Assembly: GCA_963921195.1 (NCBI GenBank)
Contig: OY992537.1
Span: 56,072,313 to 56,136,312, forward strand
Direction: 5' to 3'
Source of the DNA: Pegoplata infirma
Lineage: Eukaryota > Arthropoda > Insecta > Diptera > Anthomyiidae
DNA: 64,000 nt
This document shows positions 33,989-46,137 of this stretch, piece after piece. Below the pieces are notes generated by a model. That model was not told the DNA's origin. It searched no databases and was given only the letters and a program-made list of their open reading frames with translations. Within the stretch, counting starts at the first letter, position 1. Each line of letters begins with the position of its first letter. A program made the translations under genes and the position numbers.

Positions 33989-35074
33989 TGAGGCATTCCA
34001 CACCAAATGTCCCGCTACAGAAAAACATGTGTCCCGTAAATTTCTGAATAGGTTGTTTGGATAGCCCTATATGTAACTAAGAAAATTGCGTTTTTGGTTT
34101 TTCAAATTTTCGAAAACTGGGCTTAGGAGGCGTGGTCAAATATTGGAAAAATGGTAAAATTTGTGGCGAGTTGCCTTGATTAAATATTTATCACATTAAA
34201 ACGGAATGCACCACAATGTCAAAAATTTACGTTCTTATATAGTTTTGTATGGGCTATCGATTAAAATTTTTTTTTTCGGAAAATTTTCAGAACCCGTTCT
34301 GAAATTTTCCATTTTTTAAAAAAGTCAATTTTTCAGAAATCCGGCCACTTTTTTTTCTTTTTTATTTATTTTTTTAAAAGTTTAGATGTTTGTCCATCCA
34401 CACAAAAAAAATCAGAAACACGTTCATCTTTTTTTTCGAGAAAATCGCATTTGAACTTTAAATTTCATAACAATTTTGTTATTTGCTTGTATTTCTTTGT
34501 TTTAAAGTTGCGAATGAGTAATATTAATTGCATAAATATTCGTCATACGCTCTGTTGACACAAGAAAATACAAGCAAGTTACTAAATTGTTATGAAATTT
34601 AAAATTCAAATGCGATTTTCTCGAAAAAAACGAAAAACATGTTTCTGAATTTTTTTGTGTGGATGGACAAACATCTAAACTTGAAAAAAAAAAAAAAATT
34701 AAAAATGAAAAAAAAAGTGGCCGAATTTTTGATAAATTGACTTTTTTAAAAATGGAAAATTTCAGAACAGGTTCTGAAAATTTTCCAAAAAAAAAAAATT
34801 TTAATCGATAGCCCATACAACACTACATAAGAATGTAAATTTTTGAGATTGTGGTGCATTCCGTTTTATTGTGATAAATATTTAATCAAGGCAACTCGCC
34901 ACAAATTTGATATTTTTCTAATATTTGACCACGCCTCCTAAGCCCAGTTTTTGAAAAATTGAAAAACCAAAAACGCAATTTTCTAAGTTCCATATAGGGC
35001 TATCCATACCACCTATTCAGAAGTTTACGGTACACATGTTTTTTTTCGCTGGACATTTGGTGTGGAATGCCTCA
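33989..35074. mobile_element. Foldback element of the GAGGCATTCC family, intact copy
   Basis: Terminal repeats TGAGGCATTCCACACCAAAT and ATTTGGTGTGGAATGCCTCA continue as near-perfect arms of about 500 bp (GGCTTAGGAGGCGTGGTCAA; GTGGCGAGTTGCCTTG; TTTCAGAACCCGTTCTGAAA) around a short loop at about 34510-34550. Flanked by TA (33987-33988, 35075-35076) within the TATCGATA satellite. No ORF. Other copies: 40058-41661 and 17626-19583, both carrying a DINE. Confidence 0.7.
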
Positions 35075-35121
35075 TATTGATAACTAATAAGTAACAATTG
35101 GAAACTTAATTAAATTAATTA

Positions 35122-35690
35122 AAAACAAGTGAGAGTGTTAATTCGGCTCTGCCGAATCTTTTATCCAACATGCTAAAAAAATTCCAGGAGCGTTTTTTTG
35201 GGCCTCTGGGCCTTCGGTAAGGGCGATGGGGGACACCTCCCCCTCTCGAAAAATGTTTAATAATTTATTTATTATGTTTTTGCACTAAAGTTTTACAATT
35301 TTATCATTATTTAAATTATTTTTTTATATCCACGCCCTAAAAGGGGGGGGGGGGGAGCACAAAAAAAAATTAATTTAATTATAATTTAGTCCCCCGGTCG
35401 TAGTACAGAAGTCTAAACTTTTTTGCATATATATGTGTTTTTCAGAGGTTCCCCTAGGTGGAACTTTTTTCCCCCCCAGTCCGATTTTGCCCATTTACGA
35501 ACTTAAACTGCCTAGGACCCTGAGACATATTCGTGCTAGCTCTTTTATTTTGGACTGCATCGTGCCATGTAATTTATTTTATTGCTTCTTTATTTGTAAT
35601 CTACAGGCAGACAGATGGACGGACGGACAGACGGACATTCACAGAATGTTTTAGAATCTGTCATGAATCAATAATATACATTTAGCAAAG
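35122..35690 (+). mobile_element. DINE-1/Helentron-like element, 3' end truncated
   Basis: ACAAGTGAGAGTGTTAATTCGGC, TTCGGCTCTGCCGAA stem, GGTTCCCCTAGGTGGAAC, GGACTGCATCGTG, GACGGACGGACAGACGGACA, then TCATGAATCAATAATATACA, where it stops before the GGAGGGTATAAAA end. Confidence 0.65.
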
Positions 35691-36060
35691 GCTAAATACC
35701 CAAATGGTAAATACCCGGTAAAACAGGTAAATTGGGTAGAAATTGGTAAATACCCGGGTATTTTTCTAAAAGGTGGGTTGTAGAAAATTTGGTGACAAAA
35801 ACATTTTGCAGCAAATTTTAATGAATTTTATACTAAAAAATAGTACTTTCTTAGAAAAAATAGTACTTTTTTTAGAAAAAATAGTGCTCTTTTAGGAAAA
35901 ATAGAAACAGTACTTTTTTAGAGAGAAAGAGTTTTTTTAGAAAAAGTAGCACTGGAAAAAATACTTATTTAGAAAAATGGTACTTGTTTTTCCTTAAAAA
36001 TATTATTTAAGAAAATATAGTACTTTTTTAAAACAATAAAGTAATATTAAGAAAAAAAAA
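35691..36060. repeat. TAAATACCCGG block and AGTACTTTTTTAGAAAAA array
   Basis: 35690-35765 repeats GGTAAATACCCGG. 35820-36050 is a drifting array of AGTACTTTTTTTAGAAAAAAT units. The inverted form of the latter unit dominates 37150-37760, on the other side of the GATGAAAA element. Confidence 0.5.
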
Positions 36061-36061
36061 T

Positions 36062-37143
36062 GCCTGCGAATTTTGTACTCTTGCCCAAAACATTAAATCA
36101 TGGGTGTACTTGCCAAAGGAAAGTTTTTTTTAAAAAAAATAATGTTATATTACTTTGCTATTCCATGGAAAACGAATTGAAATATCAGTAGAGGACCCCA
36201 TTAAAAAACCAAAAAAGCTGTACATTTCGAAAGTGAGTGCAAAAATAAGTGCAAAAAAGTGTTTTTACATTTTGGAGAGTATAAAAGACTCGGCACCAAA
36301 GAATATAACAGTATCACTTGTTTTATATACATTTGACAAACAAATGGAACATTTTTATGCGAAAGCTTAGACTTGGTGTAAAAGTAGTTTTGGTAAAAAA
36401 AAATGATTTTTTTTTCACGAAAAACAAAATTATGTTAAAAAAAATTTAATGAACCCAAAATTTTTGGTGAAAAAAAATTTTGATGAAAAAAAGTTTTTGA
36501 TGAAATTTTTTGATGTAAAAAAAATTGATGAAAAAAAATATGAAAAAAAAAATTTTTTGGTGAGAAAAAAATTGATGAAAAAACAAAAAAAATATGAAAA
36601 AAAGTTTTGACAAAAAAAAAAAAATTGGATGAAAAAAAAAATTGATGAAAAAAAAATTAATGTAAAAAAAAAATATAATGAGAAAAAAAATTTGATGATA
36701 AAAAAATTTGATGAAAAAAAAAAAATGATGAAAAAAAAAATAGATAAAAAAAAAATTTGATAAAAATAAAAAAATGATAAAAAAAATGATGAAAAAAAAA
36801 GTTTGATGAGAAAAAGTTTGATAAAAAAAAAACAAAACTGCAGAAAAAAAAAATTTGATGGAAAGAAAATTGATAAAAAAAAAAAAAAAAATGAAAAAAA
36901 ATTTTTTTTGAAAAATGATTATGTTACTTTTTATTCACCTGCTGGTGAAAAACGGTTTTATGCACTACGAGGTGAATTATTATCCAAGTTACAAACCAAA
37001 GTTATTAAAATTTTTGGTTTTAAGAAAATGAAAAAAGTAATTCTTGTTTTCTTTTTCGTTAATTGTTAATAGTCAAACTGAGGTGGCGTCCTGCAACTTT
37101 TTTAAAATTGGACACCAGCCTAAAAACATTATCATGTTAAAAA
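36062..37143. mobile_element. GATGAAAA-array element, copy E2
   Basis: Begins TGCCTGCGAATTTTGTACTC, then a minus-strand mini-DINE (36146-36330), the GATGAAAA array (36440-36920) and the tail TTATTCACCTGCTGGTGAAAA, TACGAGGTGAATTATTATCC, GTCAAACTGAGGTGGCG, AACATTATCATGTT. Lacks the palindromic MITE present in E1. Confidence 0.6.
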
Positions 37144-37149
37144 ATATGT

Positions 37150-37765
37150 TTGGGACAAAAAATTACTTCTTAAAAAAGTAAATTTTTTACTACTTTTTTA
37201 GAAAAAAGTACTTTGTTCTTTCTAAAAAAATTTACATTTTGCTAAAAAAAGGTAATTTTTCCAAAAGAAATACTTTTTTCTAAAAAAATGTAATTTTTCT
37301 AAGGAACTTAAATAAGTACTTTTTTCTAAAAAATTTTACTTTTTCTAAAAAAAAAATTTTTCTAAAAAAAGAAGTTTTTCTAAAAATGGTTCTTTTTCTA
37401 AAAAAAAATATTTTTATCTAAAAAATACCTTTTTCCTTAAAAAGCACTTTTTTCTAAAAAAAAAAAAAACACTTTTTTCCTAAGAAAGTAGGTACTTTTT
37501 CTAAAAAAAAATACTTTTTTTTAGAAAAAATTACTTATTTTAGAACAAGTACTTTTTTTAAAAATTCGTAAAATTACGGTTTTTAGAAAATTTGTTTTTG
37601 TTAGAAAAAGTACCTCTTTTTTAAGAAAACAGTACTTTTTTCTAAAAAATTATTTTTTTGTCTAAAAACATTACTTTTTTGTCTAAAAAGTAATTTTTTT
37701 TTCTAAAAACTACTTTTTTCAAAAAGTATTTTTTTTCAAAAAGTTTTTTTTTTCCAAAAAAATAG
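37150..37765. repeat. TTTTTCTAAAAAAAGTAC array
   Basis: About 25 irregular units of 20-28 bp built on TACTTTTTTCTAAAAAA, each internally near-palindromic. Complement of the unit at 35820-36050. Confidence 0.6.
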
Positions 37766-37769
37766 ATTT

Positions 37770-38870
37770 CAGACTTGCCAATATCTCGGCTATATATTGG
37801 TAGGGTAGTTTCAATCGCTTTTGTCGGATATTAATTTTTTGATTTATTTTTAGCTATTTATTGTTGGTTGTATGTGTGAACATATTTTGGTCTGTTAAGA
37901 AAAATGTTGCCTGTACTTGTAAAAATGTTCGTTTAAACACCACAAGAATTTCATTTAATTTTTATAATAAACGTATTTTATTTTTTTTTTGTTTTCATGG
38001 CAAATTTCTTAAATTTTTTTCATAACATTTTTCATTAACTCTTTTGTTTTTGAATATATTTTGTTAAGAGTTTTGGTTGTGTGTGCTTGAAGATTTTTTT
38101 TTAAAGTGTAGACATGACTCTTTACACATCATAGAGCTAAAAATGGTGCAACATTGTAATGTCATGCCACACAAGGTCACAAGGTGCAACATTTTTGTTT
38201 TTTGGGTTGAACTCTTTTGTTTTTTTTGCCCAATTTTTGCTTTAGTCACTTACACATATTTTTGGTGTGTAATCTTGGCCAAGTTTATTTTTTTTTTGTG
38301 GAAAGAAACAGTGCGTGACACTGAAATCTTTAACTAAACAAAAAACAATTGTTGGAAAAAAAGTAAATAAAAAATTATACATATTAAAGAAAATTTTTTT
38401 TAAAAGAGAATCATGTTATTCAAAAAAAGTTAAACTTTATTTTCGACATAAAATAAAGTTAACAAAAATTATAAATTTTTTTTAATTTATTATTTATGAC
38501 TTAAAATTCTGACATTTCATGGTTTTCATAATGATGCCAGCAGTTTTAAGTTTTGTGTTTTTACCACAATCGAAAAAAAGCAAGATAATTTCATTTTAAC
38601 CTTGGCCAGGATTTTTGAAGTTGTCTTTTATTTATTTTTGGTTCATTATATGCATTTTAACCTTTATTTATATTGTTTTTGAGTTTTATTTACATTGTTT
38701 AACCTGTTTTTATTCAGAATTGTTAAAAGGTTTATCTGTGTAATTTTGTCGTTTTTTTTTTTTTAAATTCGATATGTATGTTAATTTTTGCTGTTAACAT
38801 TTTTAATTTTAATATGATACCTTGCACAGTGGTATGTATTTAAACAAGGTGCGGATCCTCAAACCGAATT
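37770..38870. other. Unique-looking non-coding DNA
   Basis: No transposon ends or tandem structure. An 80-codon open frame at 38077-38337 has no recognisable domain, an A/T-driven residue composition and no splice context. Likely host intron or intergenic. Confidence 0.3.
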
Positions 38871-38874
38871 AAAA

Positions 38875-39560
38875 AAATTCCTGTGAATTTTGTACTCTTG
38901 CCCAAAACATGTTTTGCGGAATATTTGGGTGTACTTGCCAAAGCAAAGTTTTTTTTACAAAAAATAATGTTATAATTCTTTGCTAAAAAAAAGATTTTCT
39001 ATGAAAAAAAAGTTTGATGAAAAAAACTTTTTGAGAAAGAAAAAAAAATTTTGATGAAAACAAAATTTTTTTTTTTTGAAAAAAATTTGAGAAAAAAAAA
39101 TTTTGATGAAAAAATAATTTTTTTGATGAGAAAAAAAAAATGATTTAAAATTTGATAAAAAAAATTATGTAAAAAAAAAATTTCATAAAAATAATTTATG
39201 TACAAAAAAATTTCATAAAAAAATTTATGAAAAAAAATGTATGAAAAATAAATTTTACGAAAAAAAATTTCATGAAAAAAAAATATGATGAAAAAAAAAT
39301 TTTTAATAAAAAAAAAAAAATATAATAAAAAAAAAAATTGATGAAAAACAAAGTTTGATGAAAAAAAAAAATTGATGCAAAAAAAAATTTTGTGAAAAAA
39401 AAATTAATAAACAAAAAAAATTTTATGAAAAATCTACTTTGATGAAAAAAATTTTTTTTTTTTTTTTTTGGTGAAAAACGGATTTATTCACCACGAGGTG
39501 AATTATTATCCACGTTACAAACCCAAGTTACTAAAATTTTTGATATTAAGAAAATGAAAA
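38875..39560. mobile_element. GATGAAAA-array element, copy E4 (partial)
   Basis: Starts CTGTGAATTTTGTACTCTTGCCC, with the array from 38990 and the tail TGGTGAAAAACGGATTTATTCACCACGAGG and TATTATCCACGTTACAAACCC up to about 39560. The mini-DINE and the end of the tail are missing. Confidence 0.5.
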
Positions 39561-39562
39561 TA

Positions 39563-39722
39563 GAAATGGACCTTCTGATTCCAAAACTGCAATCCAAATT
39601 TTTCTAGCATGTTCTGTTTTCGAGATATTCGTTTTTGAACATTTTTGCACGCAAATATCTCGAAAACGGAACATGCTAGAAAAATTTGAATTGCATTTTT
39701 GGAATCAGGAGTTCCATTTTAT
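39563..39722. repeat. Perfect-loop hairpin, about 58-bp arms
   Basis: AAATGGACCTTCTGATTCC...TTTTTCTAGCATGTTCTG TTTTCGAGATAT pairs with ATATCTCGAAAACGGAACATGCTAGAAAAA...GGAATCAGGAGTTCCATTTT. A small foldback inserted at the end of the E4 tail. 39723-40057 beyond it shows nothing recognisable. Confidence 0.55.
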
Positions 39723-40057
39723 AAAATCAAGGCCTATTTTTTGAAAGCAACGCAAGAATATGTAACAGTGGGCCGCCAAAAACGGTACGTGCTAAAAAAA
39801 TTTGGGTTACTGATTTGAATTCAGGAGAGCAAAATCTATAAGAAACACTTGGATATTTTTCTTGTAGGTTTTTGTCGTCGAACAGTGTAATTATTTAGCA
39901 ATAACTCGAAAATAGAATCAGCTAGGATTTTCGTGTTAACAATTTTTAAAGCTTTTTATAAAGAGGAATGAAATGCCATTCCCCAAATTTTACCACCATT
40001 TTTACAAAACCTAAACTTGCTTGAAAAGGAGTGTGCCGTAAAGGTTTCAAATGCATA

Positions 40058-41661
40058 TGAGGCATTCCACACCAAATGTACCGCTACAGAAAACCATGTA
40101 TCCCCTAAATTTCTGAATAGGTTGTTTGGATAGCCCTATATAGAACTAAGAAAATTGCGTTTTTGGTTTTTCAAATTTTCAAAAACTGAGCTTAGGAGGC
40201 GTGGTGAAATATTGGAAAAATGGTAAAATTTGTGGCGAGTTGCCTTGATTAAATATTTATCACATTAAAACGGAATGCGCCACAATCTCAAAAATTTACA
40301 TTCTTATATAGTTCTGTATGGGCTATCGATTTTTTTTTTTTTGAAAATTTTCAGAACCCGTTCTGAAATTTTCCATTTTTTAAAAAAGTCAATTTATCAA
40401 AAATCCGGCCACTTTTTTTCCAATTTTTTTTTAAGTTCTTTTTTTTTCGAGAAATTCGCATTTAAATTTTAATTTTTATAACAATTTTGTAATTTGCTTG
40501 TATTTTCTTGTTTTAACGTTGCGAATGAGTATTATCAATTGCATAAATATTACTCATACGATCTGTTGAAACAAGAAAATACAAGCAAATTACAAAATTG
40601 TTATGAAATTCAAAATTCAAAGCGATTTTCTCGAAAAAAACGACGAACGTGTTTCTGAATTTTTTTGTGTGGATGGACAAACATCTAAACTTAAAAAAAA
40701 AAAACAAGTAAAAAAGATAAATTCGGCCTTGCCGAATGTAGTGATACCCTCCACAATTTCAAACAGATTATTCCAAAAAACTTTTTTTAAAAAAAAAAAA
40801 TTTTTTTGAAAAAAAAAAATCCGCGAAAAAAATTCCGCGATTTTTTTATTTTTTTTTTGCAAAAAATATGTTCGTACTTGTTTAAATACCATTTTGTGTT
40901 CAATTTTGTTCAAATATGCCAACCAGCAGTCGAATTCAAGCATTTAGTATTTTTAGGTTATGTTGAATGTACTAAAATTTTTGAGGTGTCCTTACATTTT
41001 CGTTCATAACTTTTGAACCGCTGAACCGATATCGCTCAAATGCAATACCAAACTTCTCAGGAGAACTTCCAATGAATATGTTAAGTTTCAGTCATCTCCG
41101 TGTAATATTTTGGCCGTGATCATCATTTCCACAGACAGACGGACAGACGGACAGACGGACATCGCTAGAATGTCTTAGAATCGATCGGGGATCATGAATA
41201 TATATACTTTATGGGGTCCCAGACCGATATTTCGATGAGTTACAAACGGAATGACAAACTTATCCTCTATCACTAAGTGGAGGGTATAAAAAAATAAAAA
41301 AAGTGGTCTGATTTTTAATAAATTGACTTTTTTAAAAAATGGAAAATTTTAGAACGGGTTCTGAAAATTTTCAAAAAAAAAAAAAATTTAATCGATAGCC
41401 CATACAAAACTATATAAGAATGTAAATTTTTTAGATTGTGGTGCATTCCGTTTTAATGTGATAAATATTTAATCAAGGCAACTCGCTACAAATTTTACCA
41501 TTTTTCCAATATTTGACCACGCCTCCTAAGCCCAGTTTTTGAAAAATTGAAAAACCAAAAACGCAATTATCTAAGTTCCATATAGGGCTATCCATACAAC
41601 CTATTCAGAAGTTTACGGTACACATGTTTTTTTCGCTGGACATTTGGTGTGGAATGCCTCA
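40058..41661. mobile_element. Foldback element of the GAGGCATTCC family, copy 2, with a DINE inside
   Basis: Same terminal repeats as 33989-35074 (TGAGGCATTCCACACCAAAT, inverted at 41642-41661), flanked by TA (40056-40057, 41662-41663). The right arm is interrupted by the DINE at 40703-41290 at the A-run after ACATCTAAACTT. Confidence 0.7.
40703..41290 (+). mobile_element. DINE-1/Helentron-like element in the foldback arm
   Basis: AACAAGTAAAAAAGATAAATTCG, TTCGGCCTTGCCGAA stem, ATACCCTCCACAATTTC, CCAACCAGCAGTCGAATTC, TTTTGAACCGCTGAACCG, GACAGACGGACAGACGGACA, CTTTATGGGGTCCC, AGTGGAGGGTATAAAA. Same subfamily as 52233-52828. Confidence 0.75.
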
Positions 41662-41674
41662 TATACTGACTGAT

Positions 41675-41832
41675 ACTTGCTTGTTTTTAAAGTTTTCAGT
41701 CAACTTTATCAGGGTTTGTATACGAGAATTTCGATAAATACACAATTTTTGTATGGAGTTATCGAAAATATCGTAGAAAAATTTTAGAAAAACCCTTATA
41801 AAGCGGCTTGAAAAGTTTAAAAACAAGCAAGT
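41675..41832. mobile_element. Small MITE with perfect 17-bp terminal repeats
   Basis: ACTTGCTTGTTTTTAAA (41675-41691) and TTTAAAAACAAGCAAGT (41816-41832) are exact complements, and inner arms partly pair (CAGGGTTTGTATACG, TCGATAA/TTATCGA). No clear target duplication. It is followed by a degenerate DINE scrap (GTGATGTCCATCTATCTGTA). Confidence 0.5.
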
Positions 41833-41877
41833 TTCATAGTGATGTCCATCTATCTGTATGTCTGTGTTTGTCAATAA

Positions 41878-43040
41878 AAAAAAGTTTTTGATGAAAAAAA
41901 TTGTTGAAAAAAATGCTTTTGATAAAAAAGAAATATTTGATGAAAAAAAAATATCGATGAAAAAAGTAATGATAAAAAAATATTGATGAAAAAAAAAATA
42001 TTGATGAAAAAAAAAATTGATAAAAAAGAAAATATTGATGAAAAAAAAAAATTATGAAAAAAAAAATAGTGATGAAAACATAAATATTGATAAAAAAAAT
42101 ATTGATGAAAAAAAATTGATGAAAAAGAAAACATTGATAAAAAAAAAAATTATGAAAAAAAAAAATTATGTAAAACAAATATTAATGAAAAAAAAAATTG
42201 ATGGATAAAAATTGATGAAAAAATGAAGAAAAAAAAATATTGATGGAAAATATTGACAAAAAAAAAATTATGAAAAAAAAATATTGATAAAAAAAAAATA
42301 TTAATAAAAAAAAAAAATATTGATAAAAAAAATATGGATGAAAAAAAAAATATTGATGAAAAAAAATATTGATTAAATAAAGTATTGATTAAAAAAATAT
42401 TAATGAAAAAAATATTGATGAAAAAAAAAAAAATATTGATGAAAAAAAAAAATTATTGATGCAAAAAAAATATTGCTAAAAAATAATATTGATGAAAAAA
42501 AAATATTGATGAAAAAGAAAAAATATTGACTAAATAAAAATATTGATGATAAAAATATTGATGATAAAAATATTGATGAGAAAAAATTGGTTAAAAAAAT
42601 GAAGGAAAAAAAATTATTGATGAAAAAAATGAAAAATATTGACGAAAAAAAATATTGATGAAAAAAATATTTATGAAATAAAATATTGATAAAAAAAAAA
42701 TATTGATGAAAAAAAAATATTGATGAAAAAAATATTGATGAAAAAAAAAATATTGATGAAAAAAATATTGACGAAAAAAAATATTGACGAAAAAAAATAT
42801 TGACGAAAAAAAAATATTGATGAAAAAAATTTATGAAAAAAAAATTGATGAAAAAAAATATTGGTGAAAAATATTAACTAAAAAAAATATTGCTGAAAAA
42901 TGATTATGTTACGTTTTATTCACCAGCTGGTAAAAAAATATTGATGAAAAAAAAATGTTGATAAAAAAATATTTATGAAAAAAAAAAATTGAAAAAAAAT
43001 ATATTGATGAAAAAAAAAAATATTAATGAAAAAACAAATT
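41878..43040. repeat. ATATTGATGAAAAAAA array with an embedded tail fragment (copy E5)
   Basis: About 60 units of ATATTGATGAAAAAAA. At 42893-42935 a piece of the family tail appears (GAAAAATGATTATGTTACG, TTATTCACCAGCTGGT), after which the array resumes. So the tail and array expanded together. Confidence 0.65.
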
Positions 43041-43139
43041 TTGATAATTTTTCTATTGGAAAACCATAGAATTATTCTATGGGAAAATCTGGGAATTTTT
43101 TTATAGAAAAAATTTGTCAACAGAAATTCGTTTATCTAA

Positions 43140-43245
43140 AATGGCAGATAAGCTGAGACACCACAACGTTAAAATCGTCTCTTTTATATAAATTTTAAAT
43201 TTCTGGCAAATCGGTTAATAACGGTTGGAATACTTCCCTGTTGGT
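43140..43245. mobile_element. Right-arm fragment of the Harbinger-like MITE
   Basis: GCAGATAAGCTGAGACACC, AAAATCGTCTCTTTTATATAAATTTTAAATTTCTGGC and GGTTGGAATACTTCCCTG match 1745-1857. Left arm absent. Confidence 0.5.
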
Positions 43246-43249
43246 TCTA

Positions 43250-43632
43250 AATTAAACCCTTCCTTGTTATTAATAGAGAGTATAAGTCCTCTATTACTGT
43301 TATTTCTCAGCGTCTCAAAACAATTTTTAATTTAAACGTTACTTAAGAAAATGTTAAATCTAAATGTTATGAAACGTTGAATTTTTGCAGCTTTTATTTG
43401 AGCATACAGCTGTATTTTTTATTCATTCATTGTAATGTAGTTTTAGATTTTGCATTAAAAAACTGCATAAGCTGCATTAGTATCATCATAATAGTGATGT
43501 TTTCTACGCAAAGAAGATAACAATTGAAAAATAACAAAAAAGAACCAAATCACGGTTCGGTAAAACGATACAAAAGTTGTTTAATTTTTTGGTTTAAAAT
43601 TTGCTACGATATCTCACAAGGTAGGTATTCCA
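43250..43632. other. Non-coding DNA, nothing recognised
   Basis: AT-rich spacer without element ends or coding potential. Confidence 0.25.
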
Positions 43633-43633
43633 A

Positions 43634-44143
43634 CACACAAAAAACCCTTGTCAAATTACTAGGAAAGATCTCGTAATCCCATTTTACCAATATTTGACAG
43701 TTTTCCTTGTTTTTAAACAAACAAATTTGAAACGAAATTTAAAGTTTTTTTTAATTTTACAATTTTTCTTTATAATTTTACAAATTTCCAAGGTAATTTT
43801 ACAAAAAAAAATCTAGTAAATTTACGAGAATTCCTTGTAATTTTAAATGAGCAAAAAAGATGTAAATTTACAGTTTTATTGGTAAAAAGTTTGTAAAATT
43901 ACTAGAAATACTCCTAAAATAGGAGATAGCAAAAAATCTAGTAAAATTACGAAACCTCCTTGTCAATTTTATTTTGTCAAAAAACTTGTAAATTTAAAAT
44001 TTACAAAAACATTGTCAAATTACAGAATTGTTGGCAAAAACCTTGTAAAATTAATAGGAATTTTTGTCAAATAGGAGGTAGCAAACAAAAAAAGTTACAA
44101 GTTGTTCTTGTAATTTTACAAGTTTTTTTTTTTTTTTTGAGTG
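43634..44143. mobile_element. TA-type MITE rich in CCTTGTAAATTTAC
   Basis: Left CACACAAAAAACCCTTGTCAAATTAC and right AAATTACAAG...TTTTTTTGAGTG form the arms. TA follows on the right (44144-44145), while the left flank is AA. Many internal AAATTTAC/GTAAAATTAC repeats. Related to the CACTCAAAA families. Confidence 0.45.
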
Positions 44144-44324
44144 TAGGGGTTCAATCTGATTTTAATGAATCCTTACTTATTTGCTAGTCTTATAGCCAGA
44201 ATGTAATCTGGGACAACTTTAGTTTAAATTTTTAGAATGGAGAGTTGATTGAAACTTGAGATATTACTAAAAACATGGTGACAGGTAAAATAAAATGGTG
44301 TATTTTTGTTTAGTTTCTCTTTAA

Positions 44325-46130
44325 GGCACTGGTACCAAAATTCCATTTAAAAGAGTCAGGGAAAATGCTAGTTCTTCTATCCCGACTCTTTTAAAAGACG
44401 ACCAAGTATTCACCGAACCGGTTGATAAAGCTAACCTCTTGGCTGGTCTTTTTGCAAGAAACTCTTTTTTGTCGGAAAGCAATCAACCACTGTCCGAACT
44501 CGAAAGGGTATCCCATACTATGCCCAGGATATTTTTCCGAGCATGTGCAGTTAAAAGGGTTCTTGCGGATCTTAACGTAAATAAATCACCGGGGCCGGAT
44601 GGTATACCAGCACTGGTGCTGAAACAGTGTTCTACGACGTTAGCACGTCCACTGGCCAACCTTTTTATCTCGTCTTACCGTGCGGGAGTCTTTCCCTCAT
44701 GTTGGAAGGTTGCCAATGTGCAGCCAATACCTAAAAAGGGAACGGCTTATAACCCTGATAACTACCGCCCAATCGCTATATGCTCAGCGCTCTCGAAGGT
44801 GATGGAGAGCATGGTAAATTGCCATCTTGTAAGGTATCTTGAGGCTAACTTACTTTTAAACGATCGACAGTATGGTTTTCGTAGAACTCGTTCTACTGGG
44901 GAACTGATGGCTTCCTTTCGGAACGTTGGAGTCGTTCGATCCACCGTTTTGGTGAGAGTAAGGTGGTTGCTCTGGATATTTCCAAGGCATTCGATTGTGT
45001 GTGGCACGATGCACTCATATCTAAGCTTAATGCCTTTGGTGTCGGTAATGACTTTTCTCGATTTATTTCGAGTTTTCTTAAGAACCGATCTATACGTGTT
45101 GTTATAGATGGTTTCTCATCGGATGAGTTTCAGCTTCAATCAGGAGTACCGCATGGTTCTGTTCTTTCTCCTACCCTTTTTCTTATTTTTCTTAACGAAC
45201 TTCTAAGTCAAACTTCAAATCCTATCTACTCTTTTGCAGATGACAGCAACATTTGTCATTAATTTTCCTTCGATCGTAGGCCAAGCCTTGTTCAGGTTGA
45301 GGAAAAAAGGCGGATTATGAATGACACACTTAATCAGGACCTGTCGACAATCTCTGAGTGGGGTCTTGCGAATAGGGTCAAGTTTAATGCACGCAAGACC
45401 CAATGTTGTATGTTGACCCACAGGAATGTGGAATCACCAGCGTCATCTGTACAAATGGGTGGTATAGGTATCGAGGAATCGGACACTCTTGATGTTCTGG
45501 GTATGAAAATTCAGTGTGATGTCCGTTGGAATTAACACGTTTTTCAAGTGTCGAAAGAAGCATTCAAGTGTCGCGGTTTTTTAAACCGGTGTAAGATGTA
45601 CTTCACCTCATCCGATCTCCTAACTATTTATACCACCTACATCCGACCGAAGATTGAATACAACTCCCATATATGGGCAGGGGCTTCAAAGTCTATTTTG
45701 GAGCTTTTGGACCGTGTGCAAAGGAGGGCGTTGATGCTTATCAATGACAATAGGGTATCCAACTCTATTGACTCACTGGAGCATCGTCGGAATGTGGGTT
45801 GTGTGACTCTGTTCTATCGATAACCATGGAAAGTGTTGCGCTGAGATAAGTGAACATATCCCTAGAGCCCGAAGTTTTTGTTCGCAACACTCGGTCGTCT
45901 AGTAGATCACATCCATTTGTTGTCAATTGTCCAGTTGATCGCACACGAGAAGGTTCGTTTATCAGTCGTACTAGCCGTATGTGGAATAATCTTCCAGCGG
46001 AGGTCTTCCCAGCTTTTTTCAATGTAGATAAATTCAATTCAAATATCCACAAACACTACTCCCTCTTTCCTCCTCCTCACAACCTATTTTCCTGATTAGT
46101 AGGGGCATCCCCTGAGTGGTGGTTCAACGT
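44325..46130 (+). pseudogene. 5'-truncated non-LTR retrotransposon (jockey/CR1-group), RT and C-terminus
   Basis: Reverse transcriptase in order: NKSPGPDGIPALVL, FPSCWKVANVQPIPKKG, DNYRPIAICSALSKVMESMV, QYGFRRTRSTGELM. A frameshift near 44908 follows, then VVALDISKAFDCVWHDAL, LQSGVPHGSVLSPTLFLIF and the catalytic SFADDS (45230-45247). Then come a nonsense codon (45260), thumb-like NDTLNQDLSTISEWGLANRV, a second stop (about 45533), IRPKIEYNSHIWAG, another frameshift, and the C-terminal SRTSRMWNNLPAEVFPAFF. Ends with GTGGTTCAACGT and an A-run. Two stops and two frameshifts make it inactive, though it is fairly young. N-terminal endonuclease missing. Confidence 0.8.
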
Positions 46131-46137
46131 AAAAAAA

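Noticed and set aside
38077..38337. 86-codon open frame
   Set aside because: No recognisable domain and hydrophobic bias expected from T-rich DNA.
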